Origin: an uncultured Clostridia bacterium
Lineage (GTDB): Bacteria > Bacillota > Clostridia > Oscillospirales > Acutalibacteraceae
Length of the DNA: 64,000 nucleotides
Assembly (NCBI GenBank): GCA_946184295.1
Contig: CAMHEZ010000006.1
Span: 19,978-83,977 of the forward strand
Direction of reading: 5' to 3'
The notes below the pieces were generated by a model. That model ran no database searches. It saw only the letters and a list, made by a program, of their open reading frames with translations, and was not told where the DNA came from. Below, piece after piece: positions 14,708 through 24,947 of the stretch. A program made the translations under genes and the position numbers. Each line of letters begins with the position of its first letter. Within the stretch, counting starts at the first letter, position 1.

Positions 14708-16744
14708 CTAATGATTGAAGAAATATTCGGCGATTTCCGCGCACACTTTGAAGGTGCCGTAGCTGTCATAGGCGTTGGAAGCACCGGTGGTGATGACGAC
14801 GACGCCGTTTTTCGTGTCGGGATTGTAACCCATGAAGGAGAGCGTACCATAAGCCGTGCCGAGGTGGTAATAGAGCTTCTTCTGCCCGTAGATATTGGTC
14901 TGGTAGCGCAGCGGCAGGCACTGCTTGAAACTGTGACCGCGGGAGTAGCCGTCGGCGCAGGGGGTTTCCATGGTGGAGACCGACTGCTTGGAGAGATAGC
15001 GCGTACCTTCATACACACCGTCGTTGGCGAGAATGGCGGTCAGCTTAGCCATGTCCTTGGCGCTGATGGTCAGACCGCCCGCGAAGTAGGCGGTATTGCC
15101 GTCGACCGACTTGCCCTTGAATTGCTTGGCGGAAGAGACGCTTCTGGCCAGACTGTTGCTGGGGTAGTAGAGCGCGGCCAGCTTGCCGGTATTTTGCAGA
15201 TTGCCTGACGTGAAGGAAGCGTCGATGTCCAGCGGCGCGAAGAAATTCTCATTCGCATAGCTGTTGAGCGTCTGATTGGCGGCGACTTCCAATGTGGAGC
15301 CTGCCATACCGAGGCCGTAATTGTTGTACATCCAAGAGTTGGACGAGCGATAGCTGGCGGAGGAACGGAGCTGGCTGGCCGTGCCCGACTTGGAGCCGGA
15401 ATAAGCGTTGTCTCTCAAGTAGGATGTGTGGGACAGCAGCTGACGCAGCGTCGTCTTTTTGTAAGGGGAGGTGTTCCAATAGGTGCCGATGTTTTCATCC
15501 AAGCTCACAAGGCCGTCCTCCTGCATTTTCATGGCGTTCATGCCGACAACGACCTTGGAGATGGAGGCGATGCGGATTTTATGGTCGGAGTTCATCGGAA
15601 TGGAACCTTTGACGGCGTAGCCGTAATTACAGGTGGAGGTGACCTGTCCGTTTTTGATGACGGCAACCTGCACACCTACCGCGCCGTACTTCTTGGCAAT
15701 CTTGTCCACGGTCTGTTTGGCAGTGGCAGGCGCTGCCGAGATGGTGCTGTCGGAGAGCTGGGAATCCGTTTTTGCAATCCACGCAGTTTTCTCTGGCGTA
15801 TACTGGACTTTGTACCAGATATTCTTTTTAGCGGTGGTATAGCTTTCTATGTAGGGATATGTTTTGCCGTATTCCGCCGTACCCGCCGGTGGGGCGGAGT
15901 GACCGGGTGTGATATGTGCGGTGGCAAAGTGTGAAGTTACCTTCACATATTTGTTGGATTGAGGCTTTGTCGTTGTAGTAGTGGTTTTAGCGGTGGTGGT
16001 CTTTTGTGCGGCGGAAGTGGTGGTTTTGGCGGTGGTAGTCTTCTCCACAGTGGATGTGGTGGTTTGTGCCGTGGTTGTGATGGAAGTGGCCGACGCAGTG
16101 GTTTTGGCAGAAGTGGTTGTTGTCGTCTCAGCCGCTTCAGAAGGATTTACGGTAATCAGCTTGCTGTATTTGCTGGTAATCCACCCCGCGCGGGTTTGGG
16201 AAAATTGCAGCTTGTACCAAACCACGCCGCCGGTGGTTTTGACGCTGTCAAGATAGAGGTATGTATCGCCTTTTTGGGCCACGCCGAGCTTCTGATAGCC
16301 CGCACCGGCGCCGGTGCGCACGTTGACAGTGGCGCCGGTAATTTCCACCTTTTTGACGGAAACGGGAGCTGCGGCGGACTTGGCGTATTTGGCGGTGATC
16401 CAGCCGGAGCGTCCGTCCGAAAAACGGATTTGATACCACTTTTGTCCGGAACGGTCTTTTTTCTCGCCGATACAGGTGTATGTTTCGCCCTGATGTACTT
16501 TGCCCACAACCGCATAAGCGGTGCCAGCGTCACTGCGGATATTGACGGTGCTGCCTGTCACCTGTACCTGTCCGGCAGCCGCAGATACAGGCACCGTGAC
16601 GTTGATGAGCAGGGCAATGACAACTGCCGCCGCGGCCAGCGTAGCTGACACTTTCATGACGCCCTTTTTGCGGAGGTGCTTGCGGTCAATGAAGGAGTCC
16701 AGCTTGACCTTTTGGATTTTTTCCTTTCCTTTATGTCTTTGCAT
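14708..16744 (-). CDS. Secreted SH3-repeat serine hydrolase (beta-lactamase/PBP-like)
   Basis: 678 residues from ATG at 16744 (GGAGTG 6 bases upstream); the frame extends 60 codons further but without a ribosome-binding site. Order: basic N-terminus, a membrane/signal segment (about 32-60), two bacterial SH3 domains (GSTVNIRSDAG and GATVNVRTGAG starts), a Thr-rich linker with TTTAKTTT blocks, a third degenerate SH3 unit, then a beta-lactamase-family domain. Catalytic motifs are SISK near 393, YNN near 472 and HLG near 626. Likely a cell-wall-bound peptidase or esterase; the SH3 units would bind peptidoglycan. Role in resistance is not implied. Confidence 0.88.
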   Translation of the reverse strand: MQRHKGKEKIQKVKLDSFIDRKHLRKKGVMKVSATLAAAAVVIALLINVTVPVSAAAGQVQVTGSTVNIRSDAGTAYAVVGKVHQGETYTCIGEKKDRSGQKWYQIRFSDGRSGWITAKYAKSAAAPVSVKKVEITGATVNVRTGAGAGYQKLGVAQKGDTYLYLDSVKTTGGVVWYKLQFSQTRAGWITSKYSKLITVNPSEAAETTTTTSAKTTASATSITTTAQTTTSTVEKTTTAKTTTSAAQKTTTAKTTTTTTKPQSNKYVKVTSHFATAHITPGHSAPPAGTAEYGKTYPYIESYTTAKKNIWYKVQYTPEKTAWIAKTDSQLSDSTISAAPATAKQTVDKIAKKYGAVGVQVAVIKNGQVTSTCNYGYAVKGSIPMNSDHKIRIASISKVVVGMNAMKMQEDGLVSLDENIGTYWNTSPYKKTTLRQLLSHTSYLRDNAYSGSKSGTASQLRSSASYRSSNSWMYNNYGLGMAGSTLEVAANQTLNSYANENFFAPLDIDASFTSGNLQNTGKLAALYYPSNSLARSVSSAKQFKGKSVDGNTAYFAGGLTISAKDMAKLTAILANDGVYEGTRYLSKQSVSTMETPCADGYSRGHSFKQCLPLRYQTNIYGQKKLYYHLGTAYGTLSFMGYNPDTKNGVVVITTGASNAYDSYGTFKVCAEIAEYFFNH

Positions 16745-16931
16745 CAGTTTCACTCCGTTCTTCACTGAGATGAATTTTGCAATTGGTTGCATAGCGTGTA
16801 TCATTATTATAGCTTCTTTTTGCTCAAATGGCAACAGTTTTTTGCGAAGAAAGTCGGTTTTGAAAAAAGTTGACAAAATCGAAAAGTGTGGGCGGCGAAT
16901 TGCTGTTTTTTTATATCCACACAATCAGACA

Positions 16932-16971
16932 GCAGCGCACACCGTACCAAATTTGATATGATGTGCGCCGC
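16932..16971 (-). terminator. Hairpin after engB, possible terminator
   Basis: GCAGCGCACA / TGTGCGCCGC pair with one mismatch, 18 bases beyond the engB stop. No U-rich tail lies next to it on the minus strand, so termination is uncertain. Confidence 0.4.
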
Positions 16972-16989
16972 TTTGTGTGATGTGAAATT

Positions 16990-17571
16990 TTACTCGGACA
17001 TACACGCCAGGATCAAGTCTCTGAGCTGCTCCACGCCTTCGCCGGTTTCGGCCGAAAAGGGCAGCATATGCTCAAAATCTACGTCCAGCTCGTCCGGAAA
17101 GGCCGCGAGGCGTGCTTTGCGCTCCGTCGGTTTGAGTTTGTCGATCTTGGTCAGAACGATTACCATCGGAAATTCCCCTTCAATGAGAAAGTTGAGCATG
17201 GTGAGATCGTCTTTGGACGGTGCGTGACGGGAATCCAGAAGTAGTACCACCAGCCGCAGGTCGCGCTCCTGGGAGAAATAACCGTCGATCAGTTTCGCCC
17301 AGCGCTGCTTTTCACTCGCGCTGACCTTGGCAAAGCCGTAGCCTGGCAGATCGGCCAGACGCGCTCCGTCGAGATTGTAGAAATTGATGGTGGCGGTTTT
17401 GCCCGGCTTGGAACTGACGCGAGCCAGGCTCTTGCGGTTGAGCAGCTTGTTAATGAGTGAGGATTTGCCCACATTCGACCGTCCGGCGAAAACCACCTCC
17501 GGCATATCGCTGACCGGAAGCTGTGCGGACGTACCCGCCGCCATCTCGAAAATTGCGTTTTCAAGCTTCAT
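16990..17571 (-). CDS. engB: Ribosome biogenesis GTPase EngB (YsxC/YihA)
   Basis: 193 residues, standard length. G1 GRSNVGKSS near 30, G2 region with SSKPGKTATINFY, G3 DLPGYGFAK near 76, G4 TKIDKLKP near 145 and the C-terminal FSAETGEGVEQL. It assists assembly of the large ribosomal subunit. The start overlaps the end of lon by 11 bp; the lon-engB order is common in Firmicutes, so they share a transcript. Confidence 0.95.
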   Translation of the reverse strand: MKLENAIFEMAAGTSAQLPVSDMPEVVFAGRSNVGKSSLINKLLNRKSLARVSSKPGKTATINFYNLDGARLADLPGYGFAKVSASEKQRWAKLIDGYFSQERDLRLVVLLLDSRHAPSKDDLTMLNFLIEGEFPMVIVLTKIDKLKPTERKARLAAFPDELDVDFEHMLPFSAETGEGVEQLRDLILACMSE

Positions 17572-19984
17572 CCTGCGTTACCTCATTCTGTTCAGATGGC
17601 GGTTGCTCCTGAGAAGTCCCCTTTTTTGCGCTGACGGGCTTTGGTCTGAACGGCTTGGGGAAGGCGGCTGCGAAGACTTCATCAATCATTTTGACCGGGA
17701 TAAAGTGAATGCCGTCCTTTACCGCGTCGCTAAATTCCTCGATGTCGGGCTGATTGGCGGCGGGGATGATGACCGTCTTGATGCCGGCGCGCAGTGCCGC
17801 CATGCTCTTTTCGCGCAGGCCGCCGATGGCCAGCACGCGTCCGCCCAGCGTAATTTCACCTGTCATGGCCACGTCGCCGCGCACTGGCGTATCAGTGAGG
17901 GCCGATACGATGGCTGTCGCCATGGTAATGCCTGCCGAGGGGCCGTCCTTGGGTACCGCGCCTTCCGGCACGTGAATGTGAATATCTTTCGTTTTGTAGT
18001 ATTCCTCGTCAATGCCCAGCTCCGCGGCGCGGCGGCGGATACAGCTCATGGCGGCCTTGGCGGATTCCTGCATGACGTTGCCCAGCCAGCCGGTCAGCTC
18101 GATTTTACCGCCGCCCTCCATCACCGCGACTTCGATTTCCAGCATTTCGCCGCCGACCGACGTCCAGGCAAGACCGTTGGCCATGCCGGAAATCAGGTGG
18201 TTGGGCAGCGCGTCGTGCTTGAACCGGGCCTGTCCCATGTAGCTTTCGAGATTGCGGGCTGTGATGGAAATTTTCTCCGTCTCGCCCGAGACCAGTTTTT
18301 TGGCGCACTTGCGGCAAAGCGAGGCGATCTCGCGCTCGAGACTGCGCACGCCGGCCTCACGGGTGTAGTTGTCAATCAGCTTGGCAATGGCTGTATCGGA
18401 AATTTTGGTGTTTTTTGGCGAAAGACCGTTGCGCTCGAGCTGCTTGGGGACTAAGTATTTGCGGGCGATCATCGCCTTCTCCTCATGCGTGTAGCTTGGC
18501 AGTTCGATGACCTCCATGCGGTCGTAAAGGGGAGAGGGGATTTCGCCGATATTGTTGGCGGTAGTGATGAAGAGCACTTCGCTCAGGTCGAGCGGAATAT
18601 CGAGAAAATGATCGGCGAAGGCCTTGTTCTGTTCGGGGTCGAGTACCTCCAGCAGCGCGGAGGTGGGGTCTCCCTTGTAGTCGCTGGCGAGCTTGTCGAT
18701 CTCATCGAGCAGAATCAGGGGATTCATGCAGCCGGATTTGATAATGGCGTCCACGATGCGCCCCGGCATGGAGCCAAGGTAGGTTCTGCGGTGGCCGCGG
18801 ATTTCCGCTTCGTCCCGCACGCCGCCCAGCGACACGCGGAAGTAGCGGCGTCCCATGGCTTCGGCGATGGAGCGGGCAATAGATGTCTTGCCCACGCCGG
18901 GAGGTCCGGCCAGACAGATGATCTGCCCCTTGATATCCGGCACCAGTGCGCGCACGGAAATCAGCTCCAGAATGCGCTCCTTGACCTTCTTCATGCCGTA
19001 ATGGTCGTGGTCAAGCTGTTTCTCCACCGCGTTGACGTCAAGGTTGTCCACCGTTTTCACGCCCCACGGGATGGAAAGACACACGTCGAGATAGCCGCGA
19101 ATCACTGCCGCTTCCTGCGAACCGAAGGGCATTTTAGCCAGCTTGGCGCACTCCTTTTCCAGCGAAGCTTTGATCTCGTCAGAAACGTCGAGATCGGCGA
19201 TTTTCTGCTGATATTCCTCAGCCTCACTCTCAGGGGAATCGTCTTCGCCCAGTTCTTCGTTGATGACGCGCAGCTTTTCACGCAGGTAATATTCCCGCTG
19301 TGCCTCATTCATATTCTGAGAGACAACCCGCTCGATTTCTTCGCCCAGTTTGGCAAATTCCAGCTCGTTTTGCAGCGCACGGCAGAGCACCATGGCGCGC
19401 TGCTGATAGGAGAGACAGTTGAGAATCTCCTGCTTGGCCGTGTTGGCAAAGGGATAGATATAAGCGGCAGCATCCATTCTGGCGCCATAGTCCCTGCCAC
19501 GGTGCTCCCGGAGAAAGCTCATGTCCATGGCCGCGCACCCGTCGGTGTGATTGATGCGGGGGATCAGATCTTTGAAAATACGGCTGTAAAGCGATTTTGT
19601 ATTTTCGTCGTCTTCGTCTTCGATCTCCTCGGCGGGCGTGACTTCCGCCATGGCGTATTCCCCTGGCCGTTCGATGATTTCGCCATAGGCGCGGTACTCG
19701 CCCATTACGCGGACATGCAGGCTTTCTTCATCAGGGGGATTGATCATTTGAAGAATGGTCGCTACCACGCCCACCCGCTTGGTCATATTGGTGTCGCCGT
19801 CCAGGTTTTTGTCGTAGAAGATCATGAAAAGGCAGCGATCTTTTTGCGCCGCCCGGCGAATGGCCTGTATCATGCTGTGACCCGTGACGTCAAACTGGTG
19901 CGGACAGCCCGGGAAGAGCACCGCGTCGGGAATGACGATAATGGGCATTTGTTGTTTGCGTTCTGTATTGCTTGCGTTTGCCAT
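17561..19984 (-). CDS. lon: ATP-dependent protease Lon (LonA)
   Basis: 807 residues. N-terminal substrate-binding domain (~1-205), a coiled helical region, AAA+ module with Walker [10 protein letters not shown] near 357 and Walker [11 protein letters not shown], and C-terminal protease with the catalytic Ser in [10 protein letters not shown] near 682 and the catalytic Lys about 40 residues later. The C-terminal tail of ~30 residues is polar and Gln/Glu-rich. AGGAG ribosome-binding site. Degrades misfolded cytoplasmic proteins; sits beside clpX, clpP and tig. Confidence 0.97.
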   Translation of the reverse strand: MANASNTERKQQMPIIVIPDAVLFPGCPHQFDVTGHSMIQAIRRAAQKDRCLFMIFYDKNLDGDTNMTKRVGVVATILQMINPPDEESLHVRVMGEYRAYGEIIERPGEYAMAEVTPAEEIEDEDDENTKSLYSRIFKDLIPRINHTDGCAAMDMSFLREHRGRDYGARMDAAAYIYPFANTAKQEILNCLSYQQRAMVLCRALQNELEFAKLGEEIERVVSQNMNEAQREYYLREKLRVINEELGEDDSPESEAEEYQQKIADLDVSDEIKASLEKECAKLAKMPFGSQEAAVIRGYLDVCLSIPWGVKTVDNLDVNAVEKQLDHDHYGMKKVKERILELISVRALVPDIKGQIICLAGPPGVGKTSIARSIAEAMGRRYFRVSLGGVRDEAEIRGHRRTYLGSMPGRIVDAIIKSGCMNPLILLDEIDKLASDYKGDPTSALLEVLDPEQNKAFADHFLDIPLDLSEVLFITTANNIGEIPSPLYDRMEVIELPSYTHEEKAMIARKYLVPKQLERNGLSPKNTKISDTAIAKLIDNYTREAGVRSLEREIASLCRKCAKKLVSGETEKISITARNLESYMGQARFKHDALPNHLISGMANGLAWTSVGGEMLEIEVAVMEGGGKIELTGWLGNVMQESAKAAMSCIRRRAAELGIDEEYYKTKDIHIHVPEGAVPKDGPSAGITMATAIVSALTDTPVRGDVAMTGEITLGGRVLAIGGLREKSMAALRAGIKTVIIPAANQPDIEEFSDAVKDGIHFIPVKMIDEVFAAAFPKPFRPKPVSAKKGTSQEQPPSEQNEVTQDEA

Positions 19985-20038
19985 ATGGTTTCCAATTCTC
20001 CTGTGTGATGTGTGAATACTTTGTCAAAATTATTTACT

Positions 20039-20067
20039 ATTATAAATCATATCCCGCATGAATACAA
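20039..20067 (-). promoter_or_regulatory. Promoter of lon-engB
   Basis: On the minus strand, TTGTAT, 17 bases, TATAAT, 55 bases before the lon start. No CIRCE or CtsR-type direct repeat was seen. Confidence 0.7.
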
Positions 20068-20133
20068 CCTCTTTTTTGTTTTTTACGGTTAAAAAATTTA
20101 CCGACGGTTTCTGATAAGGCAAAATATACAAAA

Positions 20134-20182
20134 AGAGAGAATGCAGGCCCGATTGATCGGGAAGGATACCTGTATTCTCTCT
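20134..20182 (-). terminator. Terminator of clpX
   Basis: AGAGAGAATGCAGG / CCTGTATTCTCTCT (one wobble) with TTTTTGTATATTTT following on the minus strand. Confidence 0.85.
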
Positions 20183-20198
20183 GTGATTGTTGTGGGAG

Positions 20199-21518
<1,320 letters not shown>

Positions 21519-21531
21519 TGTATCACCAATC

Positions 21532-22116
21532 CTATCGTTTGTAGATGACGCGGTCGATCAGACCGTATTCCTTGGCTTCTTCAGCGGACATGTAGTTGTC
21601 GCGTTCGGTGTCGATGCAGATCTGGGAATACGGCTTGCCGGTGGCAGCCGCCAGCATTTCATTGAGCTTCTTTTTGGTCTTGAGAATCTGATTGGCCTGA
21701 ATCTCGATGTCAGTGGCCTGACCCTGTGCGCCGCCAAGCGGCTGATGAATCATGATTTCACTGTTGGGCAGCGCGAGACGTTTGCCCTTGGCGCCTGCGG
21801 CAAGCAGAAACGCTCCCATGCTGGCGGCCATGCCCATGCAGATGGTGGAGACGTCGCACTTGATATAGTTCATGGTGTCATAGATGGCCAGACCGTCCTT
21901 GACGGCGCCGCCGGGACTGTTGATATAAAGGCAGATGTCCTTCTTGGGATCCTGACCTTCCAGATAGAGAAGCTGCGCCGTGACGAGACTGGCGGTGACG
22001 CTGTTGACCTCGTCGAACAGCATGATGATTCTGTCGTTGAGAAGGCGGGAATAGATGTCATAAGAACGCTCGCCTCTGCTGGTTTGTTCTACTACATAAG
22101 GTACCAGACTGCTCAT
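21532..22116 (-). CDS. clpP: ATP-dependent Clp protease proteolytic subunit ClpP
   Basis: 194 residues from ATG at 22116, chosen because GGAAAGGAAG precedes it and the N-terminus [20 protein letters not shown] matches the family. Catalytic Ser in GMAASMGAF near 97, His in IMIHQPLGG near 122, and Asp near 171. The order tig-clpP-clpX-lon is the classical one. Confidence 0.97.
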   Translation of the reverse strand: MSSLVPYVVEQTSRGERSYDIYSRLLNDRIIMLFDEVNSVTASLVTAQLLYLEGQDPKKDICLYINSPGGAVKDGLAIYDTMNYIKCDVSTICMGMAASMGAFLLAAGAKGKRLALPNSEIMIHQPLGGAQGQATDIEIQANQILKTKKKLNEMLAAATGKPYSQICIDTERDNYMSAEEAKEYGLIDRVIYKR

Positions 22117-22178
22117 AAATAATCTTCCTTTCCGCAATTATCATTTGTATATTGTGTATTGTATACTGTATGATTATC

Positions 22179-22215
22179 GGCGCATTGCAGCCGGAATATT
22201 CCGTTGCAACGCGCC
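22179..22215. other. Intergenic hairpin between clpP and tig
   Basis: GGCGC-TTGCA-CCGGAA / TTCCG-TGCAA-GCGCC pair with small bulges. It lacks a U tract on the minus strand, so it may be an RNA-processing or stabilising structure rather than a terminator. Confidence 0.4.
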
Positions 22216-22305
22216 GTTACATCTGTTTTAATTTATATTACCACACACATGCCGCGAAATTTGCCGCATGATGACGAGGTAACAAAAATATCGGAAAAAT
22301 CTGCA

Positions 22306-23598
22306 TTACTCCGCGTCAGCGGGCTGGGGAGCGACATAATTGGCGTTGTCACGCACCACGTCTACGGCCTTCTCCACGGCAACATCCAGCTTCAGACCGT
22401 CAACCGGCACAATTTCCTTCACCTGTGCCACGTCAATGCCGTAATTCTTGGCGAGCGTGTTGTATTCCTCCTCGGCCTCCTCATCAGAAACCGTGATGTT
22501 TTCCTGCTCGGCGATCTTCTCGAGCGCAAGACGGAGCTTGACCTGGTGAATGGCCTGATCTCTGAACTGGCCTCTGAGGGCTTCCATATCCAGACCGGTG
22601 TAGGTGAAGTAATCCTCAATATTCATACCTTGAGACTGGAGTCTGTAGGAGAAGTCGCGGATATTCTCGTCAACCTTCTTGTCATACATAACCTCGGGAA
22701 TATCGGCGTCGATGAGGTCAATCAGCTGATCCATGAGCTTGTTGTCAGCCTCGTCCTTGGCTCTCTCTTCGGCCTTGCGGAGCAGGTCGGCTTTGAGATC
22801 ATCCTTGTATTCGGCAAGGGTGTCAAATTCGCTGACGTCCTTGGCAAATTCGTCGTCCAGCGCGGGCAGCTCAGTCATCTTGATCTCGTGAATCTTGACC
22901 TTGAAGACAGCGGGCTTGCCTGCCAGCTCTTCGGCGTGGTACTCCTCAGGGAAGGTGACGTTGACGTCGAACTCTTCGCCGATGCTGTGACCGACCATAC
23001 CGTCTTCAAAGCCGGGAATGAACTGACCGGAGCCGAGCTTGAGGCTGTAATTTTCGGCCTTGCCGCCCTCAAAGGCAACGCCGTCACAGAAGCCCTCGAA
23101 ATCGAATACAACAGTGTCATCATTCTGAGCGGGTCTGTCATCCACGTTGATGGTTCTGCTGTTGCGCTGCTGCACGTTGGCAAGCTCCTTGTCAACGTTT
23201 TCGTCGGTGACAGCGGCTTCGGCCTTTTCGACCGTCAGACCCTTGTAACCCTCGATTTTCACTTCCGGCTTGGTCACAAACTTGGCCTTGAAAACGACCT
23301 CGCCCTCGATGGAAACAACCTCAACCGTGTTGACATCGACGACTTCCCCTCCGAACTCGGTGACGGTAGGATCAACGGTGTTGGAATAGACGGTCTCCAA
23401 TGCGTCCTGCGTGAAAACAGGGCCGTACATCTTTTCAATGACATTCATGGGCGCCTTGCCCTTGCGGAATCCGGGCACGTTGTAACGGCTCACGTCGCGG
23501 CGGTAGACTCTCTTCTTTTCCGCCTGGAGATCTTCCACGCTTGCGGTAAACTCCACCTCATAGGTGTTGGCGTCAAGTTGTGTCTTATTCTTAATCAT
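22306..23598 (-). CDS. tig: Trigger factor (ribosome-associated chaperone)
   Basis: 430 residues from ATG at 23598 with GGAGG 9 bases upstream. N-terminal ribosome-binding domain with FRKGKAPMNVIEKMYG (the signature loop is the GFRKGKAP string), central FKBP-type isomerase domain (about 150-245, DDTVVFDFEGFCDG), and long C-terminal helical arms. First gene of the tig-clpP-clpX series; binds nascent chains at the exit tunnel. Confidence 0.96.
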   Translation of the reverse strand: MIKNKTQLDANTYEVEFTASVEDLQAEKKRVYRRDVSRYNVPGFRKGKAPMNVIEKMYGPVFTQDALETVYSNTVDPTVTEFGGEVVDVNTVEVVSIEGEVVFKAKFVTKPEVKIEGYKGLTVEKAEAAVTDENVDKELANVQQRNSRTINVDDRPAQNDDTVVFDFEGFCDGVAFEGGKAENYSLKLGSGQFIPGFEDGMVGHSIGEEFDVNVTFPEEYHAEELAGKPAVFKVKIHEIKMTELPALDDEFAKDVSEFDTLAEYKDDLKADLLRKAEERAKDEADNKLMDQLIDLIDADIPEVMYDKKVDENIRDFSYRLQSQGMNIEDYFTYTGLDMEALRGQFRDQAIHQVKLRLALEKIAEQENITVSDEEAEEEYNTLAKNYGIDVAQVKEIVPVDGLKLDVAVEKAVDVVRDNANYVAPQPADAE

Positions 23599-23678
23599 AG
23601 CAAATGTCCTCCTCATAATCATGGGAGCCGTCTGGCGGCAACCCTTCCATTATCTAACAATGATAATATGACCTACCA

Positions 23679-23707
23679 ATTATAGCAAACCAAATTGCTT
23701 TTTTCAA
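23679..23707 (-). promoter_or_regulatory. Promoter of tig
   Basis: On the minus strand, TTGAAA, 17 bases, TATAAT. Confidence 0.75.
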
Positions 23708-23754
23708 GCATATTTTCGTAAAAACTGTGAAGGTTTTGTAACAATCCTTTTGTG

Positions 23755-24447
23755 CTAGTTTTCACCTAAGATTAATTGGGGATAAAAATTCACGTAATCG
23801 GCGGCGATCAGGCGCATTTCGATGCCCTCCCAATTGCCGATGAAGGCTTTTCTGCCCGCCGCGCCGTGCAGGTGACCGTAATAGCATTTTTTGATGTCGT
23901 ACCGGTGCAGTACGTCCATGATCTCCTGACAGATATAGTCGCCATAGACGGGGGGATAGTGCAGAAAGACCAGCGGCTCCTTGCCAGTGGTCAGACCCGC
24001 CTGCAAGGAGGCTTCCAGCCGTCCCACCTCGCGCAGCAGCACAGTCTGTTCGTCGGCGGGGCAGTCGTATGACCATCCGCGGGTGCCGCAGATGACATAG
24101 TCGCCGTATATGTAGGCGTTGTTAAATAGGATACACATATCGTCAAAGCCGTTTTGCATGAGCCAGTTGTCCATCTTGGTTTTGGTGGACCACCAATAGT
24201 CGTGATTACCCTTCATAATGATTTTTTTGCCAGGCAACTCATGCAGATAGTTGAAATCCGACAGCGTTTCGGTGAGCTTCATGGCCCATGAAATATCGCC
24301 CGCTAGCACGACGGTATCCTCCGGTTTAACGATGGCGAGCCAGTTGTCGTGAATGCGCTGCTCGTAATGTTCCCACCCGTAGAAGCGATCCATTTTTTTG
24401 TCCTCGCCGATAGATAGATGCGTATCGGCCAACGCAAAGAGAGCCAA
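23755..24447 (-). CDS. Calcineurin-type metallophosphoesterase
   Basis: 230 residues from a TTG start with GGGAGG 8 bases upstream. All metal-binding motifs are intact: FALADTHL (D-x-H), LAGDISW, MKGNHDYWW, FLHYPP and YGHLHG. It belongs to the YdaS/YkuE-like cytoplasmic phosphoesterases of unknown substrate. No signal peptide. Intact motifs contrast with the degenerate phosphoesterase at 60184. The upstream 125 bases separate it from a divergent DUF1540 gene. Confidence 0.85.
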   Translation of the reverse strand: MALFALADTHLSIGEDKKMDRFYGWEHYEQRIHDNWLAIVKPEDTVVLAGDISWAMKLTETLSDFNYLHELPGKKIIMKGNHDYWWSTKTKMDNWLMQNGFDDMCILFNNAYIYGDYVICGTRGWSYDCPADEQTVLLREVGRLEASLQAGLTTGKEPLVFLHYPPVYGDYICQEIMDVLHRYDIKKCYYGHLHGAAGRKAFIGNWEGIEMRLIAADYVNFYPQLILGEN

Positions 24448-24572
24448 GGGAATCACCTCCCGAAATGTTGTAGTATGAATCAGTTTGGCGGAATAATCCG
24501 CGCCGTACCCGGACAGAATAGGAACAGGACAGGAAACTGTCCGCCTATCAAAATAAACGGAGTGATCTGGAT

Positions 24573-24773
24573 ATGTCTCTTCAGCAGAGTACCGCAAGCC
24601 CGGAATTTTCCCAGCGCGTCAATCACATCAAGTGTGACGTGACCAACTGCACCTATCACGCGGAAAACGACACCTGCCACGCCGATACGGTGCATGTCAA
24701 GCCCTGTACCGGCGCCTCTTCCTGCACCAGCGAGAAGGATACCGCCTGCGAGACCTTCCGCAAGAAATTCTGA
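24573..24773 (+). CDS. DUF1540 small cysteine-rich protein
   Basis: 66 residues. IKCDVTNCTYHAENDTC at 19-35 and CTSEKDTACETF near the C-terminus give the four spaced cysteines of DUF1540, a small Clostridia family probably binding a metal. GGAGTG 8 bases before ATG. Function unknown; stands alone between a divergent phosphoesterase and the convergent thrC. Confidence 0.85.
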   Translation: MSLQQSTASPEFSQRVNHIKCDVTNCTYHAENDTCHADTVHVKPCTGASSCTSEKDTACETFRKKF

Positions 24774-24804
24774 CGGCAAAGCAGAATCTGACAACCGTAT
24801 GATG

Positions 24805-24855
24805 AATTGTGCCCCGACAGTGACATTTGCTCGCTGACGAGGCACAATTTGTTTT
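24805..24855 (+). terminator. Terminator of the DUF1540 gene
   Basis: AATTGTGCC / GGCACAATT with a 27-base loop that contains further pairing (GCAGC-like), then TGTTTT. Confidence 0.65.
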
Positions 24856-24856
24856 A

Positions 24857-24946
24857 GGAATACGCTGAATAAAGGCGCAGCCGTCGATTCCGCGCCGCGA
24901 GGATACGCGTTTGAGCGGTGCGAGAATCGACTTATTCAGCGTTTCC
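24857..24946. repeat. 90-bp near-perfect palindrome after thrC
   Basis: GGAA-ACGCTGAATAA / TTATTCAGCGT-TTCC outer arms, GTCGATTC / GAATCGAC middle arms, CGCGCCGC / GCGGTGCG inner arms. It abuts the thrC stop. It could stop transcription or protect the mRNA end; it also resembles a short extragenic palindromic repeat. Confidence 0.7.
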
Positions 24947-24947
24947 T

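Noticed and set aside
18485..20008. Long plus-strand open frame (507 codons)
   Set aside because: It lies opposite lon; composition and lack of ribosome-binding site show it is the antisense of a GC-rich gene.
22204..23685. Plus-strand frame of 493 codons
   Set aside because: Opposite the trigger factor gene, which has clear domains and a ribosome-binding site.
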